From Punica granatum (lineage: Eukaryota; Streptophyta; Magnoliopsida; Myrtales; Lythraceae): DNA of 64,000 nt. This document shows positions 34,490 to 47,100 of this stretch, piece by piece (within the stretch, counting starts at the first letter, position 1; each line of letters opens with the position of its first letter). Where the stretch lies: NCBI RefSeq assembly GCF_007655135.1, contig NC_045132.1, positions 21,136,354 to 21,200,353 of the forward strand. The letters are read 5' to 3'. The notes below the pieces were generated by a model. The model was not told the DNA's origin. It saw only the letters and a program-made list of their open reading frames with translations, and made no database searches. The position numbers and the translations under genes are program-made.

Positions 34490-34561
34490 GTCGTTGTAGT
34501 ATAGTGGTGAGTATTCCCGCCTGTCACGCGGGTGACCCGGGTTCGATCCCCGGCAACGGCG
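34490..34561 (+). tRNA. tRNA-Asp (GUC)
   Basis: A 72-nt cloverleaf without intron. The acceptor stem GTCGTTG pairs with CAACGGC (one G-U pair), discriminator G at 34561. The anticodon GTC lies at 34523-34525 in the loop CTGTCAC between CCCGC and GCGGG. The T arm has GGTTCGATCC (B box) and the D arm TAGTATAGTGG (A box). A T-run of eleven from 34565 is a good RNA polymerase III terminator. CCA is not encoded, as expected for a nuclear gene. Confidence 0.98.
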
Positions 34562-34564
34562 AAT

Positions 34565-34575
34565 TTTTTTTTTTT
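34565..34575 (+). terminator. RNA polymerase III terminator of tRNA-Asp
   Basis: A run of eleven T beginning four bases after the tRNA 3' end. Confidence 0.85.
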
Positions 34576-36457
34576 CCCCTTCCTTCCATCAGAACTAAGC
34601 GGTGCCGTTCCATTGGCTGTCGTGCAGAGGGGGGCCCACGAGATAAGAACTACTGAAGGCTGCTTGCCTCTTGCTGATTCTCTTTCAGTTCACTAACTAT
34701 GGTATTGACCGTCACAACTATTCACTGCTGAGGAATACCAGCTGTTTTGCAGTGAACTCGTAGTGTAAACGGAGTTGAAGATTGATTGATGAGCTGAGGG
34801 GCTAATCATGGGATTGAGTGCTTGCCGCTAGTTCTCCAATCGAGACAGATACGTTTGGACGCAATGCCACTTACGAGTGAATCGACAGCCAGGATTTAAT
34901 TTGAAATTGGAGCTGCCCTGAGAAATTTCAAGTTTATCGACGAGTAATATTGAACCGGAATGGCCTTTCTGTATAGGTTCAAGTAATGCTTAATCACGAG
35001 TACTTGTCAGAGAGAAAGGGAGATCGACTGGGCAAGCCAGTTCATTATTATAAGTTCTCTTGATTCCAACATTGTAAGACCTCCTTCTCCTAACACTATG
35101 TTTCATGTCAAGACCGAGATGATAATAATCCGTTGTGCATGGTCTGCTGACAGTGAAGCCATACATTATGCTTTTGCCGTGTTACTTTATAGAGGGAAGG
35201 CCGGTACCCTTATCTAGTGGGATATCACGCTGTTCGATTTCATGATGGGAACAGATGTAGGTTGGAAATCCATGAAGGTTCTAAAGGGCCTTTGTTTTTT
35301 GGGATGTGGCCACCCTTCCCATTTCAGTATCATGCATTTGCTGATATCCTCTGCAAGGAAAAACATCAATAGTTACATGACTAATTTGAGATTACATCTG
35401 CAGATGGACATTCATGTTCTGGGCAAACTCTGATCAATTCCGGAAGACAAAGTGTTCCCTGCATGGAGATCTGGCATGGGAAGAGGTAGATGACCGGATG
35501 TTACTGTTTGACGCTTAGATTGGAGTTTTCGTCTGATGAAATTAATGTAATTTCTGCTGGACTCGATTCGGGTCACTACATTTGCCTCCTGTCTTCTGTT
35601 GCTGATCCTCCATTTTTAAGCATTACAGAAGTTCTGGACACTAAGCACTAACGTGTGTTTCTTTACTTTCTATGAATCATGCAGTCTTTTGGTTTTCTAT
35701 GAATCATGCAGAACGATATTAAGTTTACATATTCAAGAAGAAAACGTCACAAAGAAATCCGAGAACACTCAATCCATGGTTTTACCAGCTCCATATGAGA
35801 TTATGATTATGAAAGAATCCCGAGTAATAGTTCCGAAAACAGCGAGCTCAAGCAAATCTCGTCAAAACTCATATTACGCCGATTAATGTTGAGCTGGGGC
35901 CAAGGGTGTCTAAAGGTACTGTTAGCTCAGTTTAGATGTAGTCTTGCTCTGTTGCAACTTTTGATAGGTTACATGTTGAGGAAATAATGGATCCCTTGAA
36001 TTCTCCATCGTCCAAGGAAAACAAAAGCAATCATATAGACTCTTTTTCGTGGTGCAGGTAAAAATTAGATGCAGTTCCTCTATTGATCATATGGTTTCTG
36101 AACTAGAACGTAAATCGCTCCCGAACTCTTTGCCATTTTTTTTTCAAGTTTTCTTGGGCTAACTTAATGTCCGTTTATGTAACAATCTCCGAACATGATC
36201 TAGTGAATAGGGAAATTGTGCCAGCTGAGGATGCAGAGGTTGATTATGCAGCTTGAAATTCTGAATTAACATGCCGATAATGCTGCTCCTGAAAATTCAG
36301 GGAATGAATAACACAAACCTATTATCTTTTAAAATAATAAATTACCTACTAAATAGTAAGAAATTTATTATTTTATAAGATAGAAAAGTTATTTCGTAAC
36401 GAACTAATTTTTTTTTTGTTAAATAGCGAATTTCCTTATAGTAAATTTTGTATCATC

Positions 36458-36460
<3 letters not shown>
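34576..36460. other. intergenic DNA, no gene recognised
   Basis: Less AT-rich than the 5-10 kb region. The frame at 35653-35886 (77 codons) includes a small direct repeat TCTATGAATCATGCAG (two copies, about 35669-35684 and 35697-35712) and has no known motifs. A transcribed non-coding unit is possible but unsupported. Confidence 0.45.

Positions 36461-36500
<40 letters not shown>
36461..36500 (+). repeat. (TAA)n microsatellite
   Basis: About thirteen TAA units. Its last ten bases form the left target duplication of the neighbouring MITE. Confidence 0.95.
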
Positions 36501-36718
36501 GGTTTATTGCATTATATAATTTAATGTTGACAGATATTCTTAAATTTATCTCAACGTCATTTTTTTACTTGAAGTATCTCAATGTTGTTATTTTTATTTT
36601 ACCATCTAGCCCTCTGGGAATAGATGATATCAAACTAGCCATATTGGGATACTTCAGACGAAAAAATGATATTGGGTTAAAACTAAAAATCCTTTCAAAT
36701 GTGAGGGTGCAATTAACC
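36501..36718. mobile_element. palindromic MITE, copy 2, in the RRM gene promoter
   Basis: A 218-bp relative of 5048-5274. Ends GGTTTATTGCA and, inverted, GGTTAATTGCA. Flanked by TAATAATAAA on both sides (36491-36500 and 36719-36728); the left copy is part of the microsatellite, so the duplication is likely but not certain. It ends 153 bp before the RRM start codon. Confidence 0.75.
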
Positions 36719-36748
36719 TAATAATAAAGTCCAGAAATCTCTAATGGC

Positions 36749-36755
36749 GGCCCAT
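36749..36755 (+). promoter_or_regulatory. site II-like element upstream of the RRM gene
   Basis: GGCCCAT, the complement of the TGGGCC site II core bound by TCP factors and frequent in promoters of plant housekeeping genes. It lies about 120 bp before the ATG, between the MITE and a GA-rich leader with a (GCA)n run. Confidence 0.45.
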
Positions 36756-36871
36756 ATTATATCGTTTCGATCGACCGTCACGCTGTAAAGAAGGAGAGAG
36801 AGGAGAAGAGCAGCTGAAGCAGAGAAGGCTTCGGAGAGCTGCGCTCATCAGCAGCAGCAGCAGAAGGAAGG

Positions 36872-38554
36872 ATGAACTACCAGGTGCAGAAGAACACCCT
36901 CTACGTCGGAGGGTTGGCGGAGGAGGTGAACGAGGCGATTCTCCACGCCGCCTTCATACCCTTCGGGGACATCAAGGACGTCAAGACCCCGCTGGACCAG
37001 GCTACCCAGAAGCACCGCTCCTTCGGCTTCGTCACCTTCCTCGAACGCGAGGACGCCGCCGCCGCCATGGACAACATGGATGGCGCTGAGCTCTACGGCC
37101 GCGTCCTCACCGTCAACTACGCTCTCCCCGAGCGCATCAAGGGTGGCGAGCAGGGTTGGGCTGCTCAGCCCAGTACGCCTCCTCTTCCCTTCTCTTCCCC
37201 TTTCCCTCACCCCCTTTTTTCTCTATTGATGATGATTCCTAAATGGCTGCTCCGGAAAACCTAGCTCCAGCTCTTGATTTATTCCTGCATTTGTTCTCTT
37301 CAATTGCATGACCGTTGCCTGGATTTTTGGGATATGGCTGCTGTCGTTGCTGTTGGGCCAGCTCTAGATTGGTTTTAGGGTCTAGGGTTTTAGCAGATTT
37401 AACTGGTATTGGCGATAAATATGATTAGTTGCATGATTCGCTCACTGTGCACTTCTTGGTGTGAAGTAAATTTGATTGGTGCCGCCTCTATCGAGTAAAA
37501 CTTGTATATGATCTCTCTCTGAGATAAAGGCGAATTTTTGTTGCGCTTCTGGTAAGCTAAGAAGGAGATTCTTCGCCCTTGATTGTTATGATGGGGCGGA
37601 AACGAATAGGAACAGAGAGGTGTCAGCAGGTAGAGAGCCTTGTTGTATAGATTAGGGCAGCTCAGTGGCTGCTAGTGCGTAATCACGCTCTATTAGCTAA
37701 CTACGATGTCAATTAGATGGCATGTATGCTATAATTATCCGGTGTACCTTTTCGGCTCTTCCTTAGGCACGGTTCCTCACCTTGGACTAGATTGAGTTCT
37801 TCTTTTATTGGGATTGTGTAGCTCCGGTTTTTATGCGTGCTTGACTGTAGTTTTATTAACTCTATTGCAGCTATTCTAGAAAAGGGCTTTTGTCTCTTAT
37901 AATCCGTTTCTTCTCTTTGCGAAGAAGAAGATTTGTTTCTGGTTCTCTCTTGTTGATATTCTGTTACCATTGTAAATGCATATACCTTAACTATAGCCTG
38001 ATGATATAAAATTTGAACTAGAAAGAAAATGTAACTAGCTAGCAGCAATTTATTTAATGGAACATTTCTGTTGTAGGAGAAAGAAACTGGACTGTGAATC
38101 TGATAGTTTGTCCTTGTACACAGCTCTCGACCTGAACTGAGTTTGTCCTTTGTTTCATGAAATTGATCTAGGATTAGGCTCCCCACCTTTATCCCTTGCT
38201 CGTGCTGTATCATGCGCCTGTGGGTGTGCGCTTCACTCTGTGGGCTGTTCTGCTGCTGCAGAAATTTGAATCTACTTTTTGTGTAGTACCGAGTTAAAGG
38301 CTTTCGCTGACTATGTTGTGTGTCGTCTCTCAGTTTGGGCGGATGCTGATACATGGTTCGAGCGGCAGCAACAAGAGGAGGAGTTTCAACGGTTGCAGGC
38401 TGAGAATAGGGCCGCAATGGAGGCTGCAGAGGAGTTACGCAGGAAGCAGATGGCCCAAGACCGAGAGGGCGAGAAGGAAGATGACACCACTGAAGTGAAG
38501 GATGACCCAATGGCCCAGGCTGAAGCTGAAGCTTTGCAGCAGAATAACAAGTGA
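36872..38554 (+). CDS. small RRM protein of the PPIE/AtE1 type
   Basis: Two exons, 36872-37172 and 38334-38554, joined by a 1,161-bp GT-AG intron; 173 residues. The single RNA-recognition motif covers about residues 8-85, with RNP2 LYVGGL at 10-15 and RNP1 KHRSFGFV at 47-54. The block [11 protein letters not shown] is the signature of the RRM of animal cyclophilin E (PPIE), a spliceosome-associated protein. The cyclophilin domain is absent, as in the Arabidopsis protein At1g13690 (about 177 residues). After IWADADTWF the tail is a Glu/Lys/Gln-rich helix, then acidic. A nuclear role in splicing is inferred from the family; the Arabidopsis protein was also described as stimulating DnaK/DnaJ ATPase. 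It converges with PGL 1.0 kb away. A leader with (GCA)n precedes the ATG. Confidence 0.93.
37173..38333 (+). other. intron of the RRM gene
   Basis: Donor AGCCCA|GTACGC and acceptor CTCTCAG|TTTGGG keep the frame (AQP then IWADAD). The 295-codon open frame on the opposite strand (37713-38600) overlaps the intron and exon 2 and has no family features, so I take it as chance. Confidence 0.9.
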
Positions 38555-39580
38555 AGTAACGTTTCATTGTTTTTCTTTTTTGGCCCCCATCTCCAAACAA
38601 AGTGGTTTCTCAGCAAATTGCATTAATTGTAACTGAGCTTTTGTTCCATCAACTAACTGAGATCTGTATCATATTCTGCATTTTATAAACCGGTGCGATG
38701 GTATAGAGGAGCAGATGATTTTCTAATGCAAATTCTGAGGATTCGGCTCTTGTGATCTCTTCTTTGGCTTTTTCATCCTCAAAACTCCAATACTGAAAGA
38801 GATGGTAATCGACTGTTGAGACTGTCATCAAGTTTTTGTCCGTGTGGTTAGAGAGAAAATCTCCGAAGTTACAGATTTAAAATTTTAAGATGTGAGACTA
38901 GAGTTCGGCTCGAACTTAGCTGGGTTCCGCTCGTCCCTGGCGTGGGGAAGTTAATTATCCCTGGTCAAATGACATAAACTAATAAACAAAAATGACGACT
39001 GCATGGTGATGAAGTTTGCATGTACCTTGCCGAACAATCTACATGTGAGGCATGGAATCGTATCTAACTGTTTAAAACCTATCAATGTGGGAGGTTGTTC
39101 TCGAATTCGACGTGAACAGTAACACGAAGAATCTTGATGAGTGAAGGTACAAGATGTGCAGCAGAAAAAGACTAGTTTCCAAGAACTGCGATTATTGTGA
39201 GCCTTACACCACAATTTTCAGCCCTCTTGAATCCAATACAAGCAGCAACCAGAATGCTGGATAAAAATCGAAAAGTACATGCAGAGAAGGGCATGCAAAG
39301 GCCGAGATCCCGCTTGAGTTCCAGCAGCAAGACATACCAGAAAGTGAATGATCTACTTAAGTTATCTGCTTTATTACCCTTCCCTAAAATAAAATATAAT
39401 CACACTTCCCACTAACCTCTTGTAGCAGAGGAAGAGTATTAACTAAGACGGTGAAAAATCGAGCCCGAGCCAGAAGAAAATTTACTTCTGTGTTTCCTAA
39501 AAGGCGTCATAAACTGTGTCGCTGTACTAGGTACAATCATATACCTTCTCTTTGGCAAAGAAGATCAATCTCATCAAATC
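38555..39580. other. convergent 3' regions of the RRM and PGL genes
   Basis: Holds the two 3' UTRs. Nothing else is recognised; the small frames at 38649-38831, 38951-39214 and 39197-39415 look like chance. Confidence 0.6.
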
Positions 39581-41034
39581 CTACTCGGAAAAACCCGAAC
39601 CATTGAGCTTAGAGGCAGCACTCCTGTCCAAGAACCACACCAGGTTTCCTGAGCTTGGGCTCACCATCTGAGCTGGCAGGGATGAGCAGTCGGGCCCCGA
39701 ATTGCCAGCCATTACCATCTGCACAGCTCTGGCCTTGTTCTCCCCTGTTATCACAATGGCGACATTGGAGGCAGAGTTTATCACTGGCAGGGTAAAAGTG
39801 ATCCTCTCTGGTGGGGGCTTCGGGGAATCAGTCAGGAAGGTCACCCACTCATTCTTCTCATCAAGGGCACCATGGCCCGGGAATAGGGAGGCCACATGCC
39901 CATCCAGGCCCATCCCAAGGAGTATGAGGTCAAATTTGGGGCAGTCGCTGATGTCAGAAGCGCAGACTGTCCGGGTCCTCACAAGTTGTCTGATGACAAA
40001 CTCGTAGTCGCTCGCTGCTTGCTCAGCTGAAACAGTATCGTTGATCGAGTGGATATGGCCTGGGACCACCGGAACCTGAAGAAAAGTTTAGGAGAACTGT
40101 ATATCACACTGTTGTTTTGCTTATCTTGCTTTTAAAGGTATCCTAATGATACTACAGCTTGAAATAACAGATGGAAATAAATTCCTAATCCCCTTCATTT
40201 ATCCGTAAAGCAGTAGATGGTAAGTCATCAACAACCTAAACCGGACAAATCAGTAGCATTCAGTATAATTAAGAAAACACAACTGTCAATGTAATCTAAC
40301 CGTCTCACATCAGGGGTTGAACTATTCTCTTCAAAGTGAAAGGTAAGCAAGTAGCAAGAGACACTAGAAAGTCGAATGAGTCGTCAATCAACAATAACTG
40401 TACAACTGGATATTGGACTATCCATGACGATGACAAAGCTGATGGAGCTTATATTCTCGGCAAACGCCTTTAAAATAAACTTGAATGTAAAATGATGAAC
40501 TAAATCTGTTATCTATCATGAACTCGCGATAATGCAAGAGAGAATATATTTACATAAAATTTCATGAATACAATATTCAGATTGTTGTGAATTTAACACC
40601 TTAGACAAAAGCTCATCCTTCGCCAACTTGTAGTTGCTATCAGAATGGGATTTCGACACCACACGCTCATCAGACCAAAAGATATGCCAGCGAGCCCAGT
40701 CCACGGTCCTGATATAGGGAGCTTCACACAGCTTCCTGTTTCCCAGAAGAAGAGGAAAAAAATGGATCACACAGCATCCAATATAGCGATCGTGAAGCGA
40801 AGTTAAAAAATTTCAAAAAAGTTAGAGCTACCAAAACTGGAATTTGAAAATACAATACCCCATCAAACCGACAAGAGAACCTCCTGATAGGACAATGGAG
40901 AAGACACCGTGGTCCTTCACGGAAACCTCCGATAGTTCAGCAATATATTCCGCTAAGCTAGCAGCGAGGTCATCTAAGCTCTCGTGAATCCTCAGCTCTC
41001 CCCTGTCATTGTGAAATACCTTGGAAAGAGCCAT
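39581..41034 (-). CDS. PGL1: 6-phosphogluconolactonase, cytosolic type
   Basis: Hydrolyses 6-phosphogluconolactone to 6-phosphogluconate, step two of the oxidative pentose phosphate pathway. Three exons on the minus strand, 40859-41034, 40600-40735 and 39581-40075 (176, 136 and 495 nt), give 268 residues, the length of Arabidopsis PGL1. Motifs: SGGSL at 50-54 (phosphate binding), DERVV at 81-85, and [15 protein letters not shown] at 158-172 with the catalytic-region His. ITFTLPVIN and [11 protein letters not shown] follow near the C-terminus. There is no N-terminal transit peptide and no C-terminal SKL, so it should be cytosolic, unlike the plastid/peroxisome PGL3. The start at 41034 aligns with the family. 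An acceptor-like CCCACAG just upstream suggests a 5' UTR intron. Assignment to PGL1 rests on similarity and the neighbouring RRM gene. Confidence 0.95.
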
Positions 41035-41895
41035 TCCTTGAACAGTAGAGTTTGCGTCGCAGCTCTGTGGGAGACGAAAATAGTAACACAAATAAATCCC
41101 GAGATTGCCAAGGAACTCATGCTCCTACTCGTAAGGGAGAATGGAAGATACCACCATGAATGCTAATTAAGGGAAACTAATTAGACAGAGCTCTGACGCA
41201 GTAAAAGGTAGAAAAGCAGCAAAGTTTCCACGAAGCAATGATCACACACTCAAAAAGGCAAAGAAGTACACGCATTTTGCAATTTTTTCAAGCGAAGTAC
41301 AACAGCCTGACACTGAATCATAAGAACCTTCCCTTCAGGACTTTACAGATAAGAGTATACAATCAAGGGCAAAAATCAAATAAAGATCAGAGAAAGAGAG
41401 AGAGAGAGGGAGAGATATTGAAGCCCAGCAAGAAACCAGAATGCTACAATATTAGACCTTTTAAGGGGCAATGGAATGAGAAACCCAGATCAACGAAGGA
41501 CCACAGCTAAACGTTGATCAGTTCAACGCTGGCATTATCAGCACTGGCCCAACAAAAATGGTGCAACGCAAGAATCAATGCAAGAAAGAACCTACATCCG
41601 ACCCAGAAGCAAAAACATAATAAAAATTGGGTCTTTGGACCCCCGGAGAGAGACAGGGACAGAGAGACACAGAGACACATAGAGAGGGATTCCTTGGGAG
41701 GAGAAGAGAGAGTGAGGGAAGAAGAAGTACAATCAAAGGTGGGATTTTTATATATAAACAGGACAGGAGAGCAAGTGCTGCTCCAATCCAACCCACTAAT
41801 ACATATCCTTCTGATGTACAAATTTACAGAGCGTAGGAAATGGAGGAAACTTGGTAGAATTTTACCTCCTCTTCGGCTTCCACGTGACTTCCCCC

Positions 41896-41929
<34 letters not shown>

Positions 41930-43694
41930 CAAAAAGTAAACGGATAAAATACAATTCAACAGCCCTCTCTCTGTTCTCTGGTTTTCGGGTCTCTGTCTCT
42001 CAACTGGTGTCGGGAAAACCCCTGAATCCTAGATCGTCTCAAAACTCTGAGACACGGAGAGAGAGACAGAGATGGTATTGGAAGCACAAACAAGAATATT
42101 CATACTTATATAGGGGGAAGAACATGACATGAATATTGCTTGTTTTTAAGATTAATTAAATTAATTAATGAGAGAGGTTCATGGAATGTAAGCTAATTAT
42201 TGCTTACCACAATAAAGTAAAACCAGCTTGACCTCATTATCTGCCTTAATGGCCGTCCCGGAAATGGTGTTTTTCCATTTTTGTTCTATGAATGTGATCC
42301 ATGATGTGATATGATAGAGAAATCCGAAAGGGTTAGTTGATGTTTTACGTTAAGTATCGATCTGATGACGATGTCTATTCACCACTCTTGTGAATGAATA
42401 CCTTTGAGGTTTATGATTTAGGTGACTAGCTACTTATTAGAAATCAATCACTGCCATTTCATAGAAGACTTGCTCGCATCTCAATTGGGACACAGCACGC
42501 AATGTGCATCATAACATATCTACGATTTCTTGAGACTCGCGCAAAGACCAGAAGAGGAATGAACTACATTTGCCCATTACAAAGTTGAAAAGAAGAAAAA
42601 AGGCCAAGTTCAAGGTGCAATAACACTTGCCTTGAGAGGAATTAAAATTTTCCGCAATCTTTTATTCAACTTTTCATTTTCATTCATTAAAGGCTATGAA
42701 TCTATCTTTTAACATAAAAATTAATATAATCAAAGAGACGAAGAAAAAGGTTTCTTTTCATGAATCTAATGAGGAAGAGGGAAAGAGGAAACAAATGGGG
42801 TCAAGGGAAAAATGAAATCCTAAATAATAATCTTCTTTTTTTTCCATTTGATGCTTTACAAGCATTAATTTGATGCCATTTCAATCTTGGTTACTGTCTT
42901 TAATCAAATAAGCCAAACCTTTTTTTTCTTATGTCATGATTTGATGATGGTGCTTATTGATTGATAATTTCGATGGCCTAATTTTCATGCTAGTGTTCCT
43001 TAATTATGCTCAAATAAGCCAAACCTTTTTTTCTTATGTCATGGTTCGATGATAGTGGTTATTGATTGATGACATTGACGGCCTAAGTTTCACCTCGTAG
43101 GCCATCATTGTCCTTAACTTCTCCAACCTCAACCTCCACACTGAGGCAGGCATGACTGAATATACCAAGAAAAGAAAGGTTTGGAATCTCCAGCCATCAT
43201 TATTATCCCAGCAACAGCATTGAAAGCAAAGGTAATAGGGGGAGGTAAGGTCCTCTCTCTATGTTTCCAAAGTGTCCCGTCCCGCCAATCAAATTCTTTC
43301 GTGACTGAAATTCGAGATCGGTCCCTCTCAATATCATAGTCCGTTAGATCAGGAGACGCTACGTAAGTCCGCCATTACGAAGACTTTCTACCGGCTATAA
43401 TCATCACATTACGCCGACTTCCAATGAAATTAGTATAGGATCTAGAATAATATATGTTGCTCCGTTTTTTTTTTTTTGTTGAATAAATGTTGCTCTGTCG
43501 ATGTGTAGTATTACGACTAAGTACACATTTCTTAATCTGGTCGAAGTTTTTAAGATATAAGGTTCATTTATTTTGAGAAAACAAGAGATCACGAAAACTG
43601 CATATAAGATCTTATATCGAGCCTCCTAGATCGATGTATCAAATTATTATATATGTCATTTACAAATTCCATATAGAGAATTTTGAGATTTTTA
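41035..43694. other. PGL leader and promoter side, then intergenic DNA
   Basis: In PGL orientation this contains a probable 5' UTR intron and CT/GA-rich leader tracts, notably (CT)n at about 41899-41926 and (GA) blocks at 41395-41410 and 42056-42070. The overlapping open frames at 41507-41959 on both strands are products of these tracts. At 42900-43080 a 60-bp block is repeated (AATAAGCCAAACCTTTTTTT twice). No further gene. Confidence 0.5.
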
Positions 43695-43919
43695 TGGCTT
43701 GTTTGGTTTCATAATAGGATTTTAAAATTCTATTTTAACTTAATTCTATTCAAAACAAAACAAAATAACTTATAGAGAGGGTGAACCTCATTTATACCAC
43801 TCTTTTTTCACAACAAACAAAATAACTCATAAAAAGTTAAAGGGTGAGTCTCATTTATACCACTCTTTTTCAAAATCAAAATTTAATTTTAAAATCTTAT
43901 TTTGAAACCAAACACAACA
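43695..43919. mobile_element. Tourist-like MITE (225 bp)
   Basis: TTA at 43692-43694 and 43920-43922 flank the ends TGGCTTGTTTGGTTTCATAA and, inverted, TGTTGTGTTTGGTTTCAAAA. The interior holds a direct repeat around CTCATTTATACCACTCTTTT. Same type of ends as 653-954. Confidence 0.8.
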
Positions 43920-44090
43920 TTATATATTATCATAACTTTGAAGTATAATAATGAATTAATAATTATCATCACTATTTTTAGTCCTTCCTGTTGGGAAACT
44001 TACGGGAAACCCCTTGAATGCCAGTGGGCTCTACCAATTGTTTTACCCTTTTTTGGAGAAAAACAGGGAGCCAATGAGAAATATATGGGG

Positions 44091-44093
<3 letters not shown>

Positions 44094-44144
<51 letters not shown>
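44094..44144. repeat. (GA)n microsatellite
   Basis: About 25 uninterrupted GA units. It creates artificial Arg/Glu and Ser/Leu frames. Confidence 0.97.
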
Positions 44145-44146
<2 letters not shown>

Positions 44147-47100
44147 TTTGGGTGGAGTCTTTTCCCTTTTTTGGATTATAACATTTTGACAAGAAAGAAA
44201 GTACTTATTCTTTTGATCATGCCATCTCCTCAAATCCCCACATATATCCAAAAAAAGAAAAAGAAAAAGATACCATTTTCTTATAAATAAATCAACTGAA
44301 CTTTTTTGAAGTGTACACCACTTGATATTCAAATATCTAATTGATCTCAATTAATTTAAAATGGAGTTGAATTAACCTATTAATGAGTAAAATTTTAAAT
44401 ATTAATATTTCTTATTATTTAAAAAAAATAAGAATTGACCAACTTGAACCAATTTACAATATCTCAAAGGAATCAACTAACTTAGTTCTTTGAGAGCAAC
44501 ATGTATGCTTTAGCACTAACTATTTTAGGAGGGGAAAAGGGAATTCATTTTATTTTAAATTTAATAAAAATATGTACTGTGATATTGGTGGTGGTCATTG
44601 AGACAATAATAAAGTTCTACACCATTATTTGAGGATCTTCTTGCGTTATTTATTTCTTTTTTGTTTTATATATTCAATTCCTTTTTCATTTTCAGTTATA
44701 TTATTGTGTTTGACCTAATTCATTAGAATCTAATAATTATAAATTTCTTATCTTCCCATAGAGAAAAATCTGAAAAAATTGATAATTGTATTCTTGTCAT
44801 TTTGTAGGTAGGATTACAATATGAGATCTTACTTTTCTTAGACATTTTTTATTTGACTACATATTCAAGAGCATATTTTTGAAACTAAATTTTACAGCAG
44901 GTTTGGTAGCCGCAATTTTGTTTTAACTTCTTAAGATATCGAACGTCCTTTTCTAGATTAAACTATAGATATGTCAGAATAAATAATTCTTATATTCGAG
45001 TTTTATTTAGATGGAAAGAATCAAAAAAATGATAAAAGTGAAATCATAAGCCCGTGAAATTGGAAAAGAAATTATTAATTGAAGGATTTTTGAATGCTAA
45101 GTTGAAATATATAATAAAATTCATGAAAATCAAAAGGGCCCTGGAAAACTGAACACATAAATAATATTAGTAGGCGTCTGTCAGATGGAAACTCCAATAA
45201 TTGGTTGATCCGAGATACCTTTGATTTATGCTTATCCAATCACTTAAAACCGAATTAGTATGGAGAAAAAAAAAAGAATCACACGGAATCTTTCCTTGAT
45301 AATTCTTTTTCTATTATTATTTCTTATATTTTTGCTTCTTTTTATTGGCTAATAATATGATGATTCTTTCATTATATGATCATATAATCATTCTCATGAG
45401 ACTGCTCCACGAGGTACTAAATATAATGATCTTTGGATAAGAATGAAGGACGAAATTAGTATTTTATGAAAAAATGTATAATAATATTACATAAATGGGT
45501 CTTTATATCCTGAGCCAGGGCACAGATCTGGGGCCAGCTAAGATCAGGGCATATCTTTCCATTGCTTCCTAATCTCCTAGCATGTCCTACAAATTAGGGT
45601 TGTATAAATCCTCTCACTAACTGTTCAATTATTGCTTGGTCCTTTATAAAATTAGGGTTTCATGTTATCTTCTCATACACTTAAAGCATGCAATCATTTA
45701 TTATGCCAAGTGTGGTTTTGATAGCTTAAAATTTTTGGCATTGATGCTCTCTTTGGATGAAGTTTACATAAATTAGGGATTTACACTTTTAGGTTGGTGT
45801 CTATCACAACTTAGGATCAATGTCCCGTATAATTAATATACATATTGGAAATGAGACACTTACGATAATGATCTAATCAACTTAGAGAAAGATATTTTAA
45901 CACTTACGGTGTGCACCCGGAATCCCAATGGATTCAAATTGTCGATCTAGACCACTAGGGAGTAACGTTTCTATTTTCTTTTCCCTTTTTCTTTTGTGAC
46001 TTCGCTGTGAGTGAGCTATATGAAATAATCGAGCGTTTGTATTGCTATCGGATCGTATTCGCCATTCGGCATGATCTAGCATAATTTGAAACCGAGATAT
46101 CCTATTAACTGAAATCTAATCAACTCACAGAAAGCTACAACCCATAAAAAGTTAAAAGATTGGCCAAAGGAAATATATTGGGGTTTCGATCGTTAAAAGA
46201 AATGGGTCTAAAAAATGCTCACATGAGGCGTGATGACTCATGGGTTATCTATATGTTAAAAAAGGAGGGTCCCGCTTAAAGTTTGAATGATTGAATATCG
46301 GTTGCATGGACATCGCTTCATCGTCATATATGTGGAAGCACAAGCTTATCTGATTCCATGAGTTTGCGAGGATTTAATATCGATCGAACCCGAGATAATA
46401 TAATTGCCTTAAAAAGGATCCTCTCGTGGTACAAATAGAAGAAGAAACAGGTAGACAAAGTCAGCTTTCTGCGGCTCCCTACTCGCTTTAATTTTCCCAC
46501 AAGAGTGAATACAGTTTATTTCGTCAGACTAATTTTTTATGGCCAAAATGGGCAACTACAAGCTCGCAATACACGCAAGAAAATTTCGACACGGTTTCAA
46601 GTTTGAAGAAAACAAAGAAAATCAGCAGCCAGAGGTTAACCGATTAATTACGAAGTTCACGGAAGGCAACAAAACAATAGTCAATAAGTTTAAAGGTTGG
46701 TATATATATCACACAACTTAAAATTATATGTACCACTTTATTTAGAATTCAATCTAGATAATTATGATTTTAACAATAATTTGATCTCAATCTTTTGAAA
46801 TTCGATTAGTTTCCCATTTATATGATTAGATCCAACGATATATAAATGTCGAGAGAGATTGATCGATTTATCAATTGGGATTTAATATTATAAGACTACT
46901 AATTAGTACTATGTAACCTCGATTTTATTGCCTATATCCAAATGCATATATTTATATATGTCAGGAAAAAAAAAACTATTTTCTGGAAAAAGGTATCTAT
47001 TTTAAAATGCATAAGTAAATAAGGTTTTTTTCCCCTCTTCCTTTGCCTGTGATACAAGGAATAAAATAAATTTTCTTCTATTGCAGTCTGCTTAGACATG

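Noticed and set aside
37713..38600. A 295-codon open frame opposite the RRM gene
   Set aside because: It overlaps the intron and exon 2 of a well-supported gene, and its translation has no recognisable domain and erratic composition.
41507..41959. Open frames of 141 and 150 codons on opposite strands upstream of PGL
   Set aside because: Low-complexity Ser/Leu and Arg/Glu translations of CT/GA tracts in the probable leader and intron of PGL.
43902..44350. Arg/Glu and Ser/Leu frames around 44.1 kb
   Set aside because: Produced by the (GA)n microsatellite.
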